From positions 1 through 64,000 of the forward strand of contig JAJKFJ010022920.1 in NCBI GenBank assembly GCA_027382625.1: a stretch of DNA of 64,000 nt, in the 5' to 3' direction. The first letter of the stretch is position 1. Every line of letters starts with the position of its first letter. This stretch comes from Tetmemena sp. SeJ-2015 (taxonomy: Eukaryota; Ciliophora; Spirotrichea; Sporadotrichida; Oxytrichidae). A model generated the notes under the pieces. The model made no database searches, was not told where the DNA came from, and saw nothing but the letters and a program-made list of their open reading frames with translations. Positions 37,958-49,036 of this stretch are shown here, piece by piece. A program made the position numbers and the translations under genes.

Positions 37958-39213
37958 TCAAAGATTGTTTTCGATGAGTCTCATGCACTCCTTAACAAGA
38001 TTTTCATCGAAGTGCTCCATCATGAGAGTTCCATCGCTCTGCTCCACGAAGCCCACACCCTTGAGGATAGAAGGGCCTCCGTTGATTTTGCCAACACGCT
38101 TTTGGAAAGCCTCATTTGCTTGATTGATACTCTTGTACTTTGGTTCGCTAGGGTCTTTCACAAGATTGCTTAAAAGTAGTAAACTTCTTTATAAGGACTA
38201 TTGCCAAGGTAGATGTTAATCGTCTTAAAGCAGGTCTTTGCAATTCCAGGCTGTCTGTCCTCTGTGTAGAGAGTTCATATAAATTAGTAGAAGTTAATAT
38301 CCAATACAGTTCTGACAAGCTTCATTCCATGTTTAACCAATTCGATTCCCTCGAGAGCTGCTTTCTGAGTGCCGCTGCTAGCTGCGACGGTAGCGCCAGC
38401 GGCTGCTCCTGCCTTCTTGCCGAAGCGTTCCTCTCTGTCTCTCTGCAATTAATCTAGCATCCTCGCCTTGGCATCCATGAACTCCTTTTTCTCCCTCTTC
38501 TGTTGATCAAGAGCTATGCGTTGCTACTGCTCCTCCATCTTCCTCTTGATCTCCTGCATCTGCTTGGTGGAAGCTATGCGGCTCTTCTCCTGTTCCTCCT
38601 TCAGTCGCTTCTCTTCAGCTGCTCTCTTCTTGCGGATTGACTCCTGCAGCTCCTTAGCCTTCTGCAGTCGCTCCTCCTTGGAAAGGGTGCTCTTCTTGCT
38701 CTCCTCTTAGCCAACAATCTGCAGCTCTTCGTGGAAGTCAGAGTCCTCCGAGTGTTCTGAGATCCAAGTGAGGGCGAGCTCAAGAGGCTCTCCTTGCTTG
38801 CTGAGGTTGAAGAATAGCGCTTTCTCAGCAACGATCTTCGAGAAACCCATCTCAATCAACTGGGTGACGATGGCCTGGTTCACGTAGGAGCTGATCGAGC
38901 CTCCACCTGCGCTCACTTGTCCATCAGCCTCATTCTGAATTTCATTCTGCAGCATCTGGATCATCATCATAAGAATCAGTGAGATATATTTGGCTATGGA
39001 TTTCATGATTTGCTGCATTTTCCTTCATTCTCAAGTTGTTTAGCTAGCGCCAATGATTCCTCCAATCCGGTATTATCGTGAACATGAGCGCCCTCTTCGT
39101 GCATAGCCACATCTATGAATTAGTTTAAGAAAAACCTGCACTTTAAATTCAAACTCTGGTTATAAATGGAATTTGAGTTGACACTTACCAGCCTAAGCCT
39201 GAGAAGATTCCAT
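37958..39213 (-). CDS. UBA and PUB domain protein
   Basis: Exon 1 is only MESSQAQA (39189-39213); a GTAAGTG...CATAG intron at 39113-39188 follows. The next part has ESLALAKQLENE, then a UBA domain (VTQLIEMGFSKIVAEKALFF), a long charged coiled coil (RLKEEQEKSRIASTKQMQEI) and a C-terminal PUB domain (GIAKTCFKTINIYLGN, LVKDPSEPKYKSINQANEAF, PSILKGVGFVEQ). PUB domains bind the p97/CDC48 tail and UBA binds ubiquitin, so a p97 cofactor is likely. The PUB domain is cut by two IESs (38272-38312 and 38165-38204) and a third sits before the UBA (38941-39031). TGA is at 37958-37960. The UBA plus PUB order without UBX is uncommon. Confidence 0.8.
38165..38204. other. IES inside PUB domain, pointer GCAAT (minus strand)
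   Basis: ATTGC copies are at 38165-38169 and 38200-38204. Deleting 35 bp joins NIYLGN to LVKDPSEPKYKS, exactly the spacing expected in a PUB domain. No GT-AG choice gives this frame. Confidence 0.85.
38272..38312. other. IES inside PUB domain, pointer GAACT (minus strand)
   Basis: AGTTC copies are at 38272-38276 and 38308-38312. Deleting 36 bp removes an in-frame TGA and joins GMKLVRT to LYTEDRQPGIAKTC. Confidence 0.8.
38941..39031. other. IES before UBA domain, pointer AGAATGAA (minus strand)
   Basis: TTCATTCT copies are at 38941-38948 and 39024-39031. Deleting 83 bp joins AKQLENE to IQNEADGQVSAGGG. Part of the insert (DSYDDDPDAAE in another frame) looks coding-like, so the boundary is less certain. 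Confidence 0.5.
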
Positions 39214-39535
39214 TACTACTCTGAGATTAATTAAGATTTTAAAAGATTATTATAATTGATCACAAGAGAGTTCTAGAAAAATATTTAATGCTCTACTTTT
39301 AATAACAATAGATTGAATTTATGACGATAGAGAATTAAAAGACTACAGTAATATTTTAAGTTGAAATTTATAACAACTTTAGGTCTTATTTAAGCCTATG
39401 TTGGTAATAGTAGTATTTATAAATATAAAGAGATCTATCTAGCTCTCTCCCTCAAACTATCAAACTGTTCATATCAGATTCAAACCTGCTTCACATTTTT
39501 AGACTTTGCAAGAGAGCGGATGATGAAGTGATAGA
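39214..39535. other. Intergenic, AT-rich
   Basis: No coding frame on either strand. Confidence 0.5.
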
Positions 39536-39863
39536 TCATAGATTGGCAAAGAAGTTGGGGTCCTCTAGGATCTACTTTTAAATGGACAGGATCTCAGATT
39601 CACGCTTGCGTTCCATCTCCAGGTTGCGCTCCACTCTGAACTTTAAAATGTTGCCTGGCTTTATATTCTTAGGAAGCAGCATCAGGGGCACATCTAAGAT
39701 TACATCAAAACATTATAGAAAGCAGGTTAAATCAATTCTCTATTATAATCTTAAGATGTTGTGCTCGCTAGAGATGAGTACAGCATTTCCATCCTCTATC
39801 CTGCCTACTGTGTAGTTCACTTCAAACTTTTTCTTTCTCTCAAATTCAAATCTCTAAACACAT
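39536..39863 (-). CDS. DUF3006-like small protein
   Basis: Removing a 13-bp insert between GAGA copies just after the ATG at 39863 gives MCLERKKKFEVNYTVGRIED. The core GRIEDGNAVLIS and VPLMLLPKNIKPGNIL resembles the RIEDG...AVLL...LP...GD pattern of DUF3006 proteins, which are known mainly from bacteria. The tail KFRVERNLEMERKRESEI is helical. A 57-bp AT-rich IES candidate lies at 39695-39757; its removal gives SSEHNILDVPLMLLP. TGA is at 39536-39538. The family call rests on motif resemblance only. Confidence 0.6.
39695..39757. other. Frame-neutral IES candidate, pointer ATCTTA (minus strand)
   Basis: TAAGAT copies are at 39695-39700 and 39752-39757. The 57-bp insert is in frame and has no TGA, so only its AT-richness and the clean join HNIL-DVPLML mark it as eliminated DNA. 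Confidence 0.55.
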
Positions 39864-39876
39864 AAGTGTGTATTTT

Positions 39877-42095
39877 TAAGAAGAAGCCAAGAGCAATCTA
39901 TGCCAGGTGCTTGAAGATTGGCGAGGGCCTGAGAAGGACAACGAGATCTTTGATAAGTACTACTATCAGCAGCGGGAGCGCAAGCTACTTGTAGACCCAC
40001 TACTTAGTATGAAAGCAGAGTCGCAGTAATCATAGTAGTAGCTGTAGCATCTAGGGGAGGCTTAGTCACTAGGTGCTAATAGCGGCTATGTACTGCCCAT
40101 CTTTCAGAACATAACAGCCTTGGGTTCTTATCAAGATGAAGGAGTTGAGGGAGTAACTGGCACTCAGGTGCATAAGGATGTCATTTCAGAGGAAATGGAA
40201 GAGGACAAAAATGATTCCTTTGATCTCGGAAGGAAAAGGACTCTCCCACTTCAGCATGAAAAAGAGCAGAAAGGGAGTTAGAAAATTCATGGATTTAAAA
40301 TTGCCTCTCTTTTTACTAAGAGATAGGTTCCTGCATATTAAGGATTATTATGCAAACTTAAGCATATGAGTATTATTAATGAGTAAGGATGCGAAGAGTC
40401 GGATGAACGAACAGAGGAATATCCCCTTAAGCTAGAAAGGCAAGAGCACTACTAATCACGGAGTGATATCAGATAAATCACCTAGCTCAGGAGTCAGAGA
40501 CTCAGTAATGTTCGAGTCTAACAATATCTTATTTCATTGGAGTGAATTATTTCATAAGAAATAAGGGCTCTCGAAATGCAAGTGAGTACACTTTCCAAGG
40601 CAACAACTACAATAACATCTAAGATAACGGTTCCAGTTCCTAATTCTAGCTTACAAATTTCAAACTTACTTGTTTATTTAATTGTATTTAGCTTAAACCT
40701 AGTGAGGAGGATTTGAACTCGCTGCAGCGGTTTCAATCTCCCGGGGTGGGAAACATATCCGCGACTCCAATCTTCAACTTGAACTCTCAGCAGCAAAAGC
40801 AGAGAGCCACCTCAATTCACTCTAATCTCTCGAATAACAGCAGCGGCCATAATACTAACAAAAAGGGCTATCTTGTTAACGGCATCATACAATTAATTAC
40901 CCTTTAGAGATAATTGTTGCATAAAGTAGATACCTGAAGAGGAGGATAGTCCCTAGAAGCCACAAACGAAGATATAGATTCTTATTTCATTTAAACTTAA
41001 TTTCTCAGAAGAAAGGGAGAAAGGAGGAGAGGATTGGCTAATTTCAAGAGCTGAATGGCTCAGATGACAGTAGCCTGATATTTAAAGAGATTGGGGGTGT
41101 AAAGGGATCTATAAAAGGCCAGAGCTCACCTAATGATGCAGAGAAAGCTAAGCAGTCTAAATTCAAGAACTATCAGTTTAAGAAGGAAGTACGCTCTCAT
41201 TCAAGTGGTCACAACGTACCCGTAAATACTCCTTTGTAAATCTTATAAAGAGGGCATTATATTTTTACTCTGCCAGAGATAAGCGCTCTCTCATTTCAAA
41301 ATGAAGAGCAAAATCTCAGGATAAACACTCGTCCGTTAAGTGGAGCATCTCCAAAATTCTAAGTTAATCAGAACCGAAAGCGCATAATCAATGACTTCTC
41401 ATCTCTCAACTAGTTAAAAAAGTGGAGGTGCAAATGAGAATCAAACTACTAATTATGTGCCTTTGGAAAATGGCTAGCCTTAGATAATCAAAGAAGTAGA
41501 GGCTGAGGATGAAGTTAATTCCCCTATCATGCATCTCAAGCAAGAGAGCTAGTCATTCCTCATTTCTCAGTCAGCTCATCCTAACGATAGCTATTAATAA
41601 TTATTGCATTAGTTTTAAAAGATAAGTATTTACTATGATAGAATGGGAACCGATGGCGATATAGGAATAGTAGATTAGCAGTAGGAGCGCACAGCAACTC
41701 TGATAGACTTCCATCGTTAGCAATCAGGCTTATCCTCTCCCCTCCTTCCTGAGCACAATACAAGCGGAAGCTAGAATAACCTGCATGTGTCTCAAACAGT
41801 TGGCCTGTCTAACTCAGGGACGACTCTGGCGTAGAGTAAGAGTAAAATTGGCATAATGAGTCAGCACTCAAAGTCTCTGAGACTCGAAGAGCAGTTCAAC
41901 AACTCGGGAAACTTTCAAAACGAGGCTCAGTAGTCACAAAAGTCAGTGATAGATCCAGATGAGGAGAATTAGCTGCGTAAACTTTAGAGATAGCTTAGAC
42001 TCATTTCATATTAATGCATCGTATTTATAACTGATAGAGGAACCTAGAACCATTCCTTATATTAAAGTTTAAAGTTCAAATTTTAAACTAGATGA
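39877..42095 (+). CDS. Gln/Ser-rich protein without a visible start
   Basis: A strong frame begins KSNLCQVLEDWRGPEKDNEI at about 39890 and runs as a Gln/Ser/Glu-rich protein (KYYYQQRERKLLVDPLLSM, VIDPDEENQLRKLQRQLRL) to about 42000, with breaks near 40550, 40700, 41240 and 41430. No ATG precedes it before the divergent DUF3006-like gene at 39863; the first usable one is near 40009 (MKAESQ). Its 5' part may be a distant MDS. Its 3' end runs into the 15-bp repeat that bounds the GC-rich insertion, so it may continue beyond that. No domain was recognised. Confidence 0.5.
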
Positions 42096-42634
42096 CATTT
42101 TTAAATTAGAAAGTTAAAATTCAGGACGCACACGACCGGCACTAGGCACCGGTCGCCCTTTCCTGAAAGGCTTTCTGGGTTTTGGGAATCCATTGGCTGG
42201 TGGGTGAGTGCTTAAAAGAGGCAAGGGATAATGCAGCCCAAGCCTGGGGAAGGTGGTTTAGCTGCTCACTGGAGAGATAATCAAAGGTGAGTGGTTCCCA
42301 CTCACCCCCCTAATCCTTGTAGGCGTGGAGGGACGAGATCTATGGCAAACACTCAGTCATGCAGTTGGACAGCCCAAGCCAGACGCTAGGAGCAGCAACT
42401 TGTCTCCGGTCCGAAGCTACCGGATTTTTTTTCTCTTTTAGGTTTTTGGATGGGGAAGCCGTTGGCTTCATCCAGAAATGTGAGGTGGATGCAGTGTTTA
42501 ATATCCCTATTCGGCTGGTAGGTTTGTGTGCGTCAGATAAGTGCGTCACAGCAATATCATTGACGTCACGGCCTATCTTATTTAAGCCGGGGCCCCTTTA
42601 ATTCCCTTAATTATTATTATTAAACTAGATGACA
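42083..42634. mobile_element. GC-rich 522-bp insertion with 15-bp direct repeats
   Basis: TTAAACTAGATGACA occurs at 42083-42097 and again at 42620-42634. The DNA between is visibly GC-rich compared with everything around it. It contains perfect hairpins (42133-42155 with CGACCGG/CCGGTCG arms, 42286-42306 with 9-bp arms and TTC loop, 42405-42424 with TCCGGT/ACCGGA arms) and a TGACGTCA palindrome at 42561-42568. No transposase frame is present. It could be a large IES, a small non-autonomous element or a structured RNA gene carried in germline DNA. Confidence 0.55.
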
Positions 42635-42988
42635 AGGAATGAAAAGCTAGCTCATAAGAATGGAAACTAACTAAAGTAGAATAACTTTGTAATGATGGAG
42701 GACTCACCAGAGGAGCAAGTCCCTGAAATTATAGAGTCAGTCGTACAGGAAAATAAGTAAAGTCAGGAGGGATATGTTCAGTCCTTATAAAATAATGATG
42801 ATACAAAAGCTGATTAGGAGAAGGAAGGGACTTCCAAATTTTCAAAAGTAGGTGAGAATGTGTCCAAGCTGAGCAAATACTCTAACGCATTTATGACTGG
42901 TCAGAATAAGATGACCGATACTTAAAATGAGAGAGAAATAGAGGATGATATGAGTAAACAGTATTCAGTTTTGAGAAAGATAAAATGA
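42629..42988 (+). CDS. Short acidic protein or downstream MDS
   Basis: The frame MTRNEKLAHKNGNQLKQNNF starts inside the second copy of the 15-bp repeat and stays open through PEEQVPEIIESVVQENKQSQ and KFSKVGENVSKLSKYSNAF to LRKIK and TGA 42986-42988. It may be an independent gene or the continuation of the Gln-rich gene once the GC-rich insertion is removed; the 537-bp removal is frame-neutral. No domain was recognised. Confidence 0.45.
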
Positions 42989-43189
42989 AACAAGAATGAG
43001 CTTTGAGATATGGAGTTTGAAATATGAAAGAAAATAAAATTCGCAAATGGTATGAATAAGTAAGATCACTTATGGTATCAATAACATCAACTTTGTTTTC
43101 TAAAAAATTTTAAGTCTTTCCCTAGCTAAACAATTATAATTTTTAAACTTCTAAGAAGATTAAAGTTAAGAATTAGTAAGTAGTTTAAC

Positions 43190-44443
43190 TCATGTGCTTC
43201 CCCTAATTCCGCAATTCTTAATTTGAAAGTCTAGCTCTGATCTCCTCATATAGGAGCTTTTCTCTATGACTATTGTTCTTCTCATGTTGTCATTGTTGGT
43301 TCCCTTGCGCTTCAAATGGATACGCTCGTTAATGCAGTTAGTCCAGCCTATTCCTAGTCCTGCCTATATCCCGTGGCTTTTCTATCTCGCATCGAAATAT
43401 CCCTATAAGATTAAGTTAATTTTCTATCTTATCTCTTCAAAATTTATCACTTACCCTCTGATTGTCAGTTTATATATCAGCCACTACGTTATTCATGATG
43501 ATAACTGTCAGGTCGTACTAATGTGCTATGGATTTCAAAAGCTTAGCATGCTTTTACACGAATTTGCTTCTCTCCAAGAAGTCTGTCTGTCCATCTGCCT
43601 TCTAGAAGTTATCACACACGCTTGTGATATTATCCACGATCACCAGTTTCACATTATCTCTATGGGAAAAGATAAATACTCTGAGAGACTTACTAAGTGA
43701 TGCGAGAAACGAGGTTCAAGAACACCTTGTTGTACTCCTCTATGTTTTTGCAAAAATTCATGATGATGTTGTCGCGGATGTCGTTCTCTGAAGTCAATCC
43801 TTAGTGCTCGATTAAGAAGAACTCTATACAAAGAATAAAGTAAGATTTTTTAGTCGCTCATGTTAAATTTGTTACCCTTCATCTCGTTGAACCTCTTTTC
43901 GTTGAGTTACTTTCCAGCCATGACAAGGAGAGACTTCCCGCCTAAACCTCCATTCTTTATGGGCAGAACTGACTATAGTCAAAATTAATCTTCTCCCCTC
44001 ATTAAGTAGTATATTTAAGCTTACATTTAGCAAAAGCTGAATAGCAAACTGAGTCTTCCCTGAGCCTGATTCTCCATAGACTTCATAGATCCTTCTTGGC
44101 AAAAAGCCACCCCTATTAGAATAAGTTAACAATAAAGAAGTTTAAGACTGGCAATATATCTTTTGTAATAATGGGATCTCTCTTACCTGAAGAAGTCATT
44201 GATGACTTTGCAGCCAGAACCGAGCTTCACCTCTTGAACTTGGGCTAAAGTATAGCAGTCAGTCACGTTGATCAGAACCTCTCTATGATCTTGCCCCAGG
44301 CCATCATACCCACCAGGGCCTCCTCCATAGAAGCCCCCATGGTTGTCATAGTTAGACTGTGCGTGATGTGTAACTGAGGTCTCCCTTCCAAAGCCACTGC
44401 CTTGATTGTGAAACAAGTTGAAATTGCTGCTGCTTCCCTCCAT
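43190..44443 (-). CDS. RAD51-family recombinase paralogue (XRCC3/RAD57-like)
   Basis: Starts MEGSSSNFNLFHNQGSGFGR. The ATPase core has Walker A GESGSGKTQFAIQLLLN, LPIKNGGLGGKSLLVMAG, a Walker B-like strand VKLVIVDNITSVC, VIIMNNVVAD and GLGIGWTNCINERIHLKR, the last typical of XRCC3/RAD57 paralogues. Introns: GTAAGAGAG...TAATAG after DFFR, GTAAGC...CTATAG after LLLLN-type helix, GTAAGTCTC...CATAG after SRIT, and GTAAGTG...TATAG before GYFDARQ. A 7-bp frame repair at 43830-43840 joins KILLCIE to FFLIEHQG. TGA is at 43190-43192. Role: presynaptic RAD51 filament assembly in homologous repair or meiosis. The N-terminal HhH region of RAD51 itself is absent. Confidence 0.8.
43830..43840. other. 7-bp frame repair between CTTT repeats (minus strand)
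   Basis: AAAG copies on the plus strand are at 43830-43833 and 43837-43840. Deleting 7 bp restores the RAD51-like frame. The insert is so short that an assembly error is possible. Confidence 0.4.
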
Positions 44444-44785
44444 TGTAAAATTTGCTATATTTCTGATTATGCCAAGCCAATTATTTTTAAAGCTTTCAAA
44501 TTTCCGCAAATTTCGCAACTGAACATTTAAAATCAATAAGGATTAAAAATTTTGAAATGCTCTTCTGAGAAATTAAGCTTGATGTGTATTGATAAATGAA
44601 TGGATTATAAATGACTATGAGATAAATTTATATAAATAATTTTGAATGCTGAACTCTGATATTAAGTTCGATTTAAAGTTTAATATATTTGTTTCTGCCT
44701 TGGTCAGAATGAGACGTTGGAATTTAAATTTGAGAATTAAAAGAATAAATGCTTATTAGTTTTTGTAAAAATACAAATCAACATC
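44444..44785. other. Divergent intergenic region
   Basis: AT-rich 5' flanks of the RAD51-like gene and the coiled-coil gene; no frame seen. Confidence 0.5.
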
Positions 44786-47700
44786 ATGATGGAAAACTTA
44801 ACAGCAACGTTTAAAGATGAAAGTTAAAAATAGGCAGCTCTACAAATCCCAAATCCTAAGTAAAATAGTATCCAACAGAGGCAGATGAGTGCAGCTCGAG
44901 ACTTCAATGAAACGCAGATGCTGTAACTCACTCACATTCTTGAAAACAGAAGTGGCTAGGGCAAGAAACAAGGCACGCCTGTCGTTTCCCTAAACCTCGT
45001 GAAAGCTCAAAACACAAACTCTGCCAATCAACAATGAAAATTAGTTGTGTAAACTATCTCATATTATATTCATCAACTCGTGGAGCAGGAGCAGGCAATC
45101 AACTCGATGCATAACTTTGATAATCTGCAAATTAATGTCACGCAGTTTGATTCAAACCTTCAGAACTACATTCTAAGTGAAATTAATTAAGATAAATTCT
45201 TATTTGCTGATGGAAAATAAATTTCTAACTTTTAAGTGAGAGCAGCATAGATAACTATGAGAGTCAGCTTTAATAGCATCAAGAAAGCAGCTCCTAGCAA
45301 TTTCAGCTTCCAATGGTCTAGTAAATTCAGAGCACTAAGAGCTCCCAAAAATAGCTACAGAATCATCAGTAGACCTTCAACCTAGAGCCAAGTAGAACGC
45401 AGGATGAAACTCTCAATAACAATGGCGACAGTCATAATCTGAGTCTTTGCTATGCAGCTGTCAACTATAAAACACCTGTCCTTACTGCAAAGCAGAACTT
45501 TTATTTTATTTTAAAGCTTATATCATTTAATAGCAAAGAACTTTAATAAGTACCTTAATTGCCAAGGCCCGCCAAGTCTTTCTCAACTAATGAGTCAGGG
45601 GAATAACTCAGGCAACAGCTCTCGCTTAGACTTGGTTAGAAGTAGGGAGCGACTCCCTGAGAACCTGATGGCCAGTACCACAGGCTTGAGCCTAGGATCC
45701 TCTACTCTCTGCCAATAATCTAAGTAACAAATTACAAGCATATATGAGGAGCTGTTGTAGAACTCACAGCTAATATCAACTAATAACATTAATCACTATT
45801 TCTTCAATAATCTTATCACTCATAGTTTATTTATCAGGACAAGTCTCCAATGATGAGAAAAGAGGGATAATCTGGCTCCCTTCTCGAAAATTCATTCAAG
45901 CTCATTTAACTTTTCACAAGTTTAAATGGAACTGCCTTTGCGATGCGAAGAGGCTTCGGCTTCAAACGCTACTTAAGAAGCAAGGGCCACCCCGCACGAA
46001 GAAATTTCAGTACGTAATGAGCGAGCGCAACAACCAACCAGCGCTCTCTCAAGGGCTCCCGAAAGAGCTGAGTCAAATGAATCAGTTTCAAAATACAGGA
46101 GTGCAAAACAACCTCAACTAGTCTCAGTTAGACATGCAGGAGTTCCTCAACTCCCAGAAGATTCAGAAGGAGAATTAGATGAATCTTTATACGCAGCTCA
46201 TTCAAACTAGCAACCTCCTCAAAGGAACCATCTATCAAGAGGTCATTAACTTAGAAGAGGCCGAAGACCTTAGAACCAATCGCAAAATGGAAAGATGAAC
46301 CAGTCAGTTATCGTGAACAGCAATCCAGAGACTTACAAGAGCTAAGCACATTCATCTTCAAACCAGACTAACAGGCTAAACAATCATCATTAGCCTAGTT
46401 CAAAATATAAATGCCTCTGCAGTTGCATTAGGCAGACTATAAGAGCCATTCAACCTCAGAGAGAGCTTCAGTGGAAGCTACTCCGCATAATAAGTCTAGA
46501 GAGGAAAAGAGAAAGCTATCTCAGGGGTTTATAAATTATCAGGCCACTCAAATTGGAAATTACTGCAATAGTCTCAACAAGGTCTTAAACTATTTGAAAA
46601 ATATTAGACTTAAATTTTCAAAGGGAATAAATATCCTTGGGACAACAAACGAAGCTAATAACTTAAGCTCTTTAGGAGGAAATAACTATAGATAGAATAG
46701 CAGCAACAATGCCAAGAATAGAAATGAAAACTTGCAACCTGGCTTGAGCTCTGTCACTCACTATCACATCAAGCCCAACGGAGTCCCTGTTCGTAGTAGC
46801 AACACTTCTTAAGTCTTAAATAGCACCACGGTGGGGATAAATGTTCACGTTACTGATGTCCTGAGAGCCACTCAAGGAAAGCGGGGATCCGAAACCCGGA
46901 AAATGGGCGTGGAAGATGAGATGATGAATAACTTAATAAAGAGAGTAGATAAGAAGAATCACTTGAAACTAAATAGGTAGACCTATTCCAAATTAGACCT
47001 GTATCACTTTCTCAAGCAAATAGATCAAGAGTTCACGATTGCAGAGTAGAATTAGAAAAGCCTAAAGAGCAAGTATCAAAAGACCTTGAATGATAAAACT
47101 GAACTAGAGAGAAGTAACAAGGAGCTGCATAAGAAAGTTGAAAATCAAAGTAATATGCTAAGCAAGTTGAATTCTCAAGAGTATTTGAATGAGTAAAAAA
47201 ATTGAAGGTAGATTGATAAGAATTTATTAGAGCTTGAAAGTGAGCTTAAAGCTAGCAACTCTTTGATGAAGCAGATCCGCATAACTTTAGGCTTCCTACT
47301 TTCCTTCTATAAGGAAGTATCAGACGCTTCAGTCTCACCTTTTGTAGACGAACTTCCTGAGCTGCTGCAAAAGGTGATGGAGTAATTTCAGATTAGTGAG
47401 GTCTTCACAAACATAGACGAGATACAGGCAAAGATCACTCACTACGACAAACTTTTCAATATACAAGAGGATATGAAGCCACTTGCCAAATATGGCTACG
47501 ATACTAATGCAAGTGAGACACATAAGAAACTCCTCAGATCCAAGTCTGCTAGTCAGTATCGTGCTTACTTTAATTTTTATTAGATTTGTAAAACATGCTT
47601 AACAGGCAAATTCAAAGAGCAAATTCAACCAAACCTAACTGACAGGGTCTTCTAATTTGAATTCCAAGCATCCAAAGTCCCCCAAATTCTTAATCCAAGG

Positions 47701-48912
47701 GAACTCTTCTCAAGAGAACGCTCTAAGGAAGGAGGTTGAAATGTAGAAGATAGTTATCCAGAGGTAAAATATACTTTATCCATCCATTCTTACTATACTT
47801 GTAGACTGAAGAAAGAGAGTACGGAGAAGGACTATTACTTGACTCAGCTAAAAAAAGTGATACAAGACAACTAGGAGAAAAGTTAGCTGCTAAATTCTAT
47901 CATGACTTTTGAGAAGGAGCGACTTCAGTATCAAGAGGAGTAGGAGTCTATCAAAGCTAGGCTCCAAAATATGCCCTAAGACTTGGCGAAAAGGCAGGAA
48001 GAGTTAGATGAAAAGACAAGAGAGGTGAATTAACTTACTGAGAAGGAGAGATATTTGCTGACTGAGATTGATGAACTCAGAGGTCTACTTCAAAACCATA
48101 GCTCTGTTAAGTAACTTGAGAGCACAATTTCTCAACTCTCATCTATACTCTTATCCTCAAGTGTAAGCATAAGTTATGTCGAAGCTTATTTATAGACTGG
48201 ACTAAAGCTAACAGATAATCAGATGAGGTAGCTGATCTACATTTTCAATTTCAAAGAGCAGACAACAAGAGTAAAGAAGCAGCTGTAGAAGGAGTTCGAA
48301 GAGTCTGGGCAAGTTCTTGAGGATTTCAATAGCATTCTTGAGTACGCATTAAATTACCTCCCTCAAGACTCTTACTTAACGAGTTGGAAGGATAAGCTCA
48401 GGAGCTAGATATTCTCTAGAGAGAAGAAGTATAAGGTAAGCTCGATACTTTTAGCTCTTGAACTTTTTTAGAACTTGGAAAAGAACTTGAAGCAATGGGG
48501 AGGCTCTGAAACCTCTAAAATAGACGCACATGGGTTCAATAGCACAACGAAAAGCGTATTTGAAGATGATCCGACGGCCAATCTCTATGAAGAATTTTCC
48601 CACATTTCAAGCAATTAAAAACACACACACAACTCACTTACTTAAATTTAAAGCATGAAGAAATTCCCGAAGCCGTTCACAATCATGAGCTAGACTTAAA
48701 GCATTCACGATCTTACGCTTAGTGATATCTCAAAGAGCAGGAAGAAGTCAAGCAGCAAATCTAAGAAGAGATAGAAACCTCCCCTTAACAACAATCATTA
48801 GAATGGTTACCAAGAGCAAACTCTGATTCATAGAATTGATATAGAGGACAAGCAGATGCTATCTTTAAATTTTAGTGAAGGCAAGCTTCAAAATTTGAAG
48901 AGAATAGAATGA
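44786..48912 (+). CDS. Long coiled-coil protein
   Basis: Starts MMENLTATFKDESQKQAALQ. The N-terminal third is Gln/Asn-rich. From about 46980 to 48600 it is a long heptad-type coiled coil (TIAEQNQKSLKSKYQKTLND, KNLLELESELKASNSLMKQI, KERYLLTEIDELRGLLQNHS) with a globular insertion (KVSSILLALELFQNLEKNLK). The tail is basic (KKFPKPFTIMSQ, SKSRKKSSSKSKKRQK) and ends at TGA 48910-48912, directly in a TGAT tandem repeat. Several frame breaks between 45000 and 46470 are unresolved; a second start at 46017 (MSERNNQPALSQG) leaves two genes possible. It is likely a cytoskeletal or ciliary scaffold by composition only. Confidence 0.55.
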
Positions 48913-48933
48913 TTGATTGATTGATTGATTGAT
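48910..48933 (+). repeat. TGAT tandem repeat
   Basis: About five perfect TGAT units begin at the stop codon of the coiled-coil gene. In a code where only TGA stops, this gives tandem stops in more than one frame. Confidence 0.7.
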
Positions 48934-49036
48934 AAGACGCCGCTCGTGAGAAATAATTATCGTACTTAATTTTTGAATCAATTAAATATCAAGTTCATAG
49001 CTCATCATATATCATTACAATTTTAAAGTGGGACCA

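Noticed and set aside
42240..42430. tRNA-like or SINE origin for the GC-rich insertion (GGTTTAGCTGCT, GGTCCGAAGCT)
   Set aside because: The box-like words are not at tRNA spacing and no cloverleaf could be drawn by eye.
42359..42601. An 80-residue open frame and its antisense frame inside the GC-rich insertion
   Set aside because: Composition-driven open frames in a GC-rich stretch; no domain, no start context and both strands are open.
44183..44536. A minus-strand frame starting upstream of the RAD51-like ATG at 44443
   Set aside because: The extra N-terminal part is AT-rich flank; MEGSSSN at 44443 is the better start.
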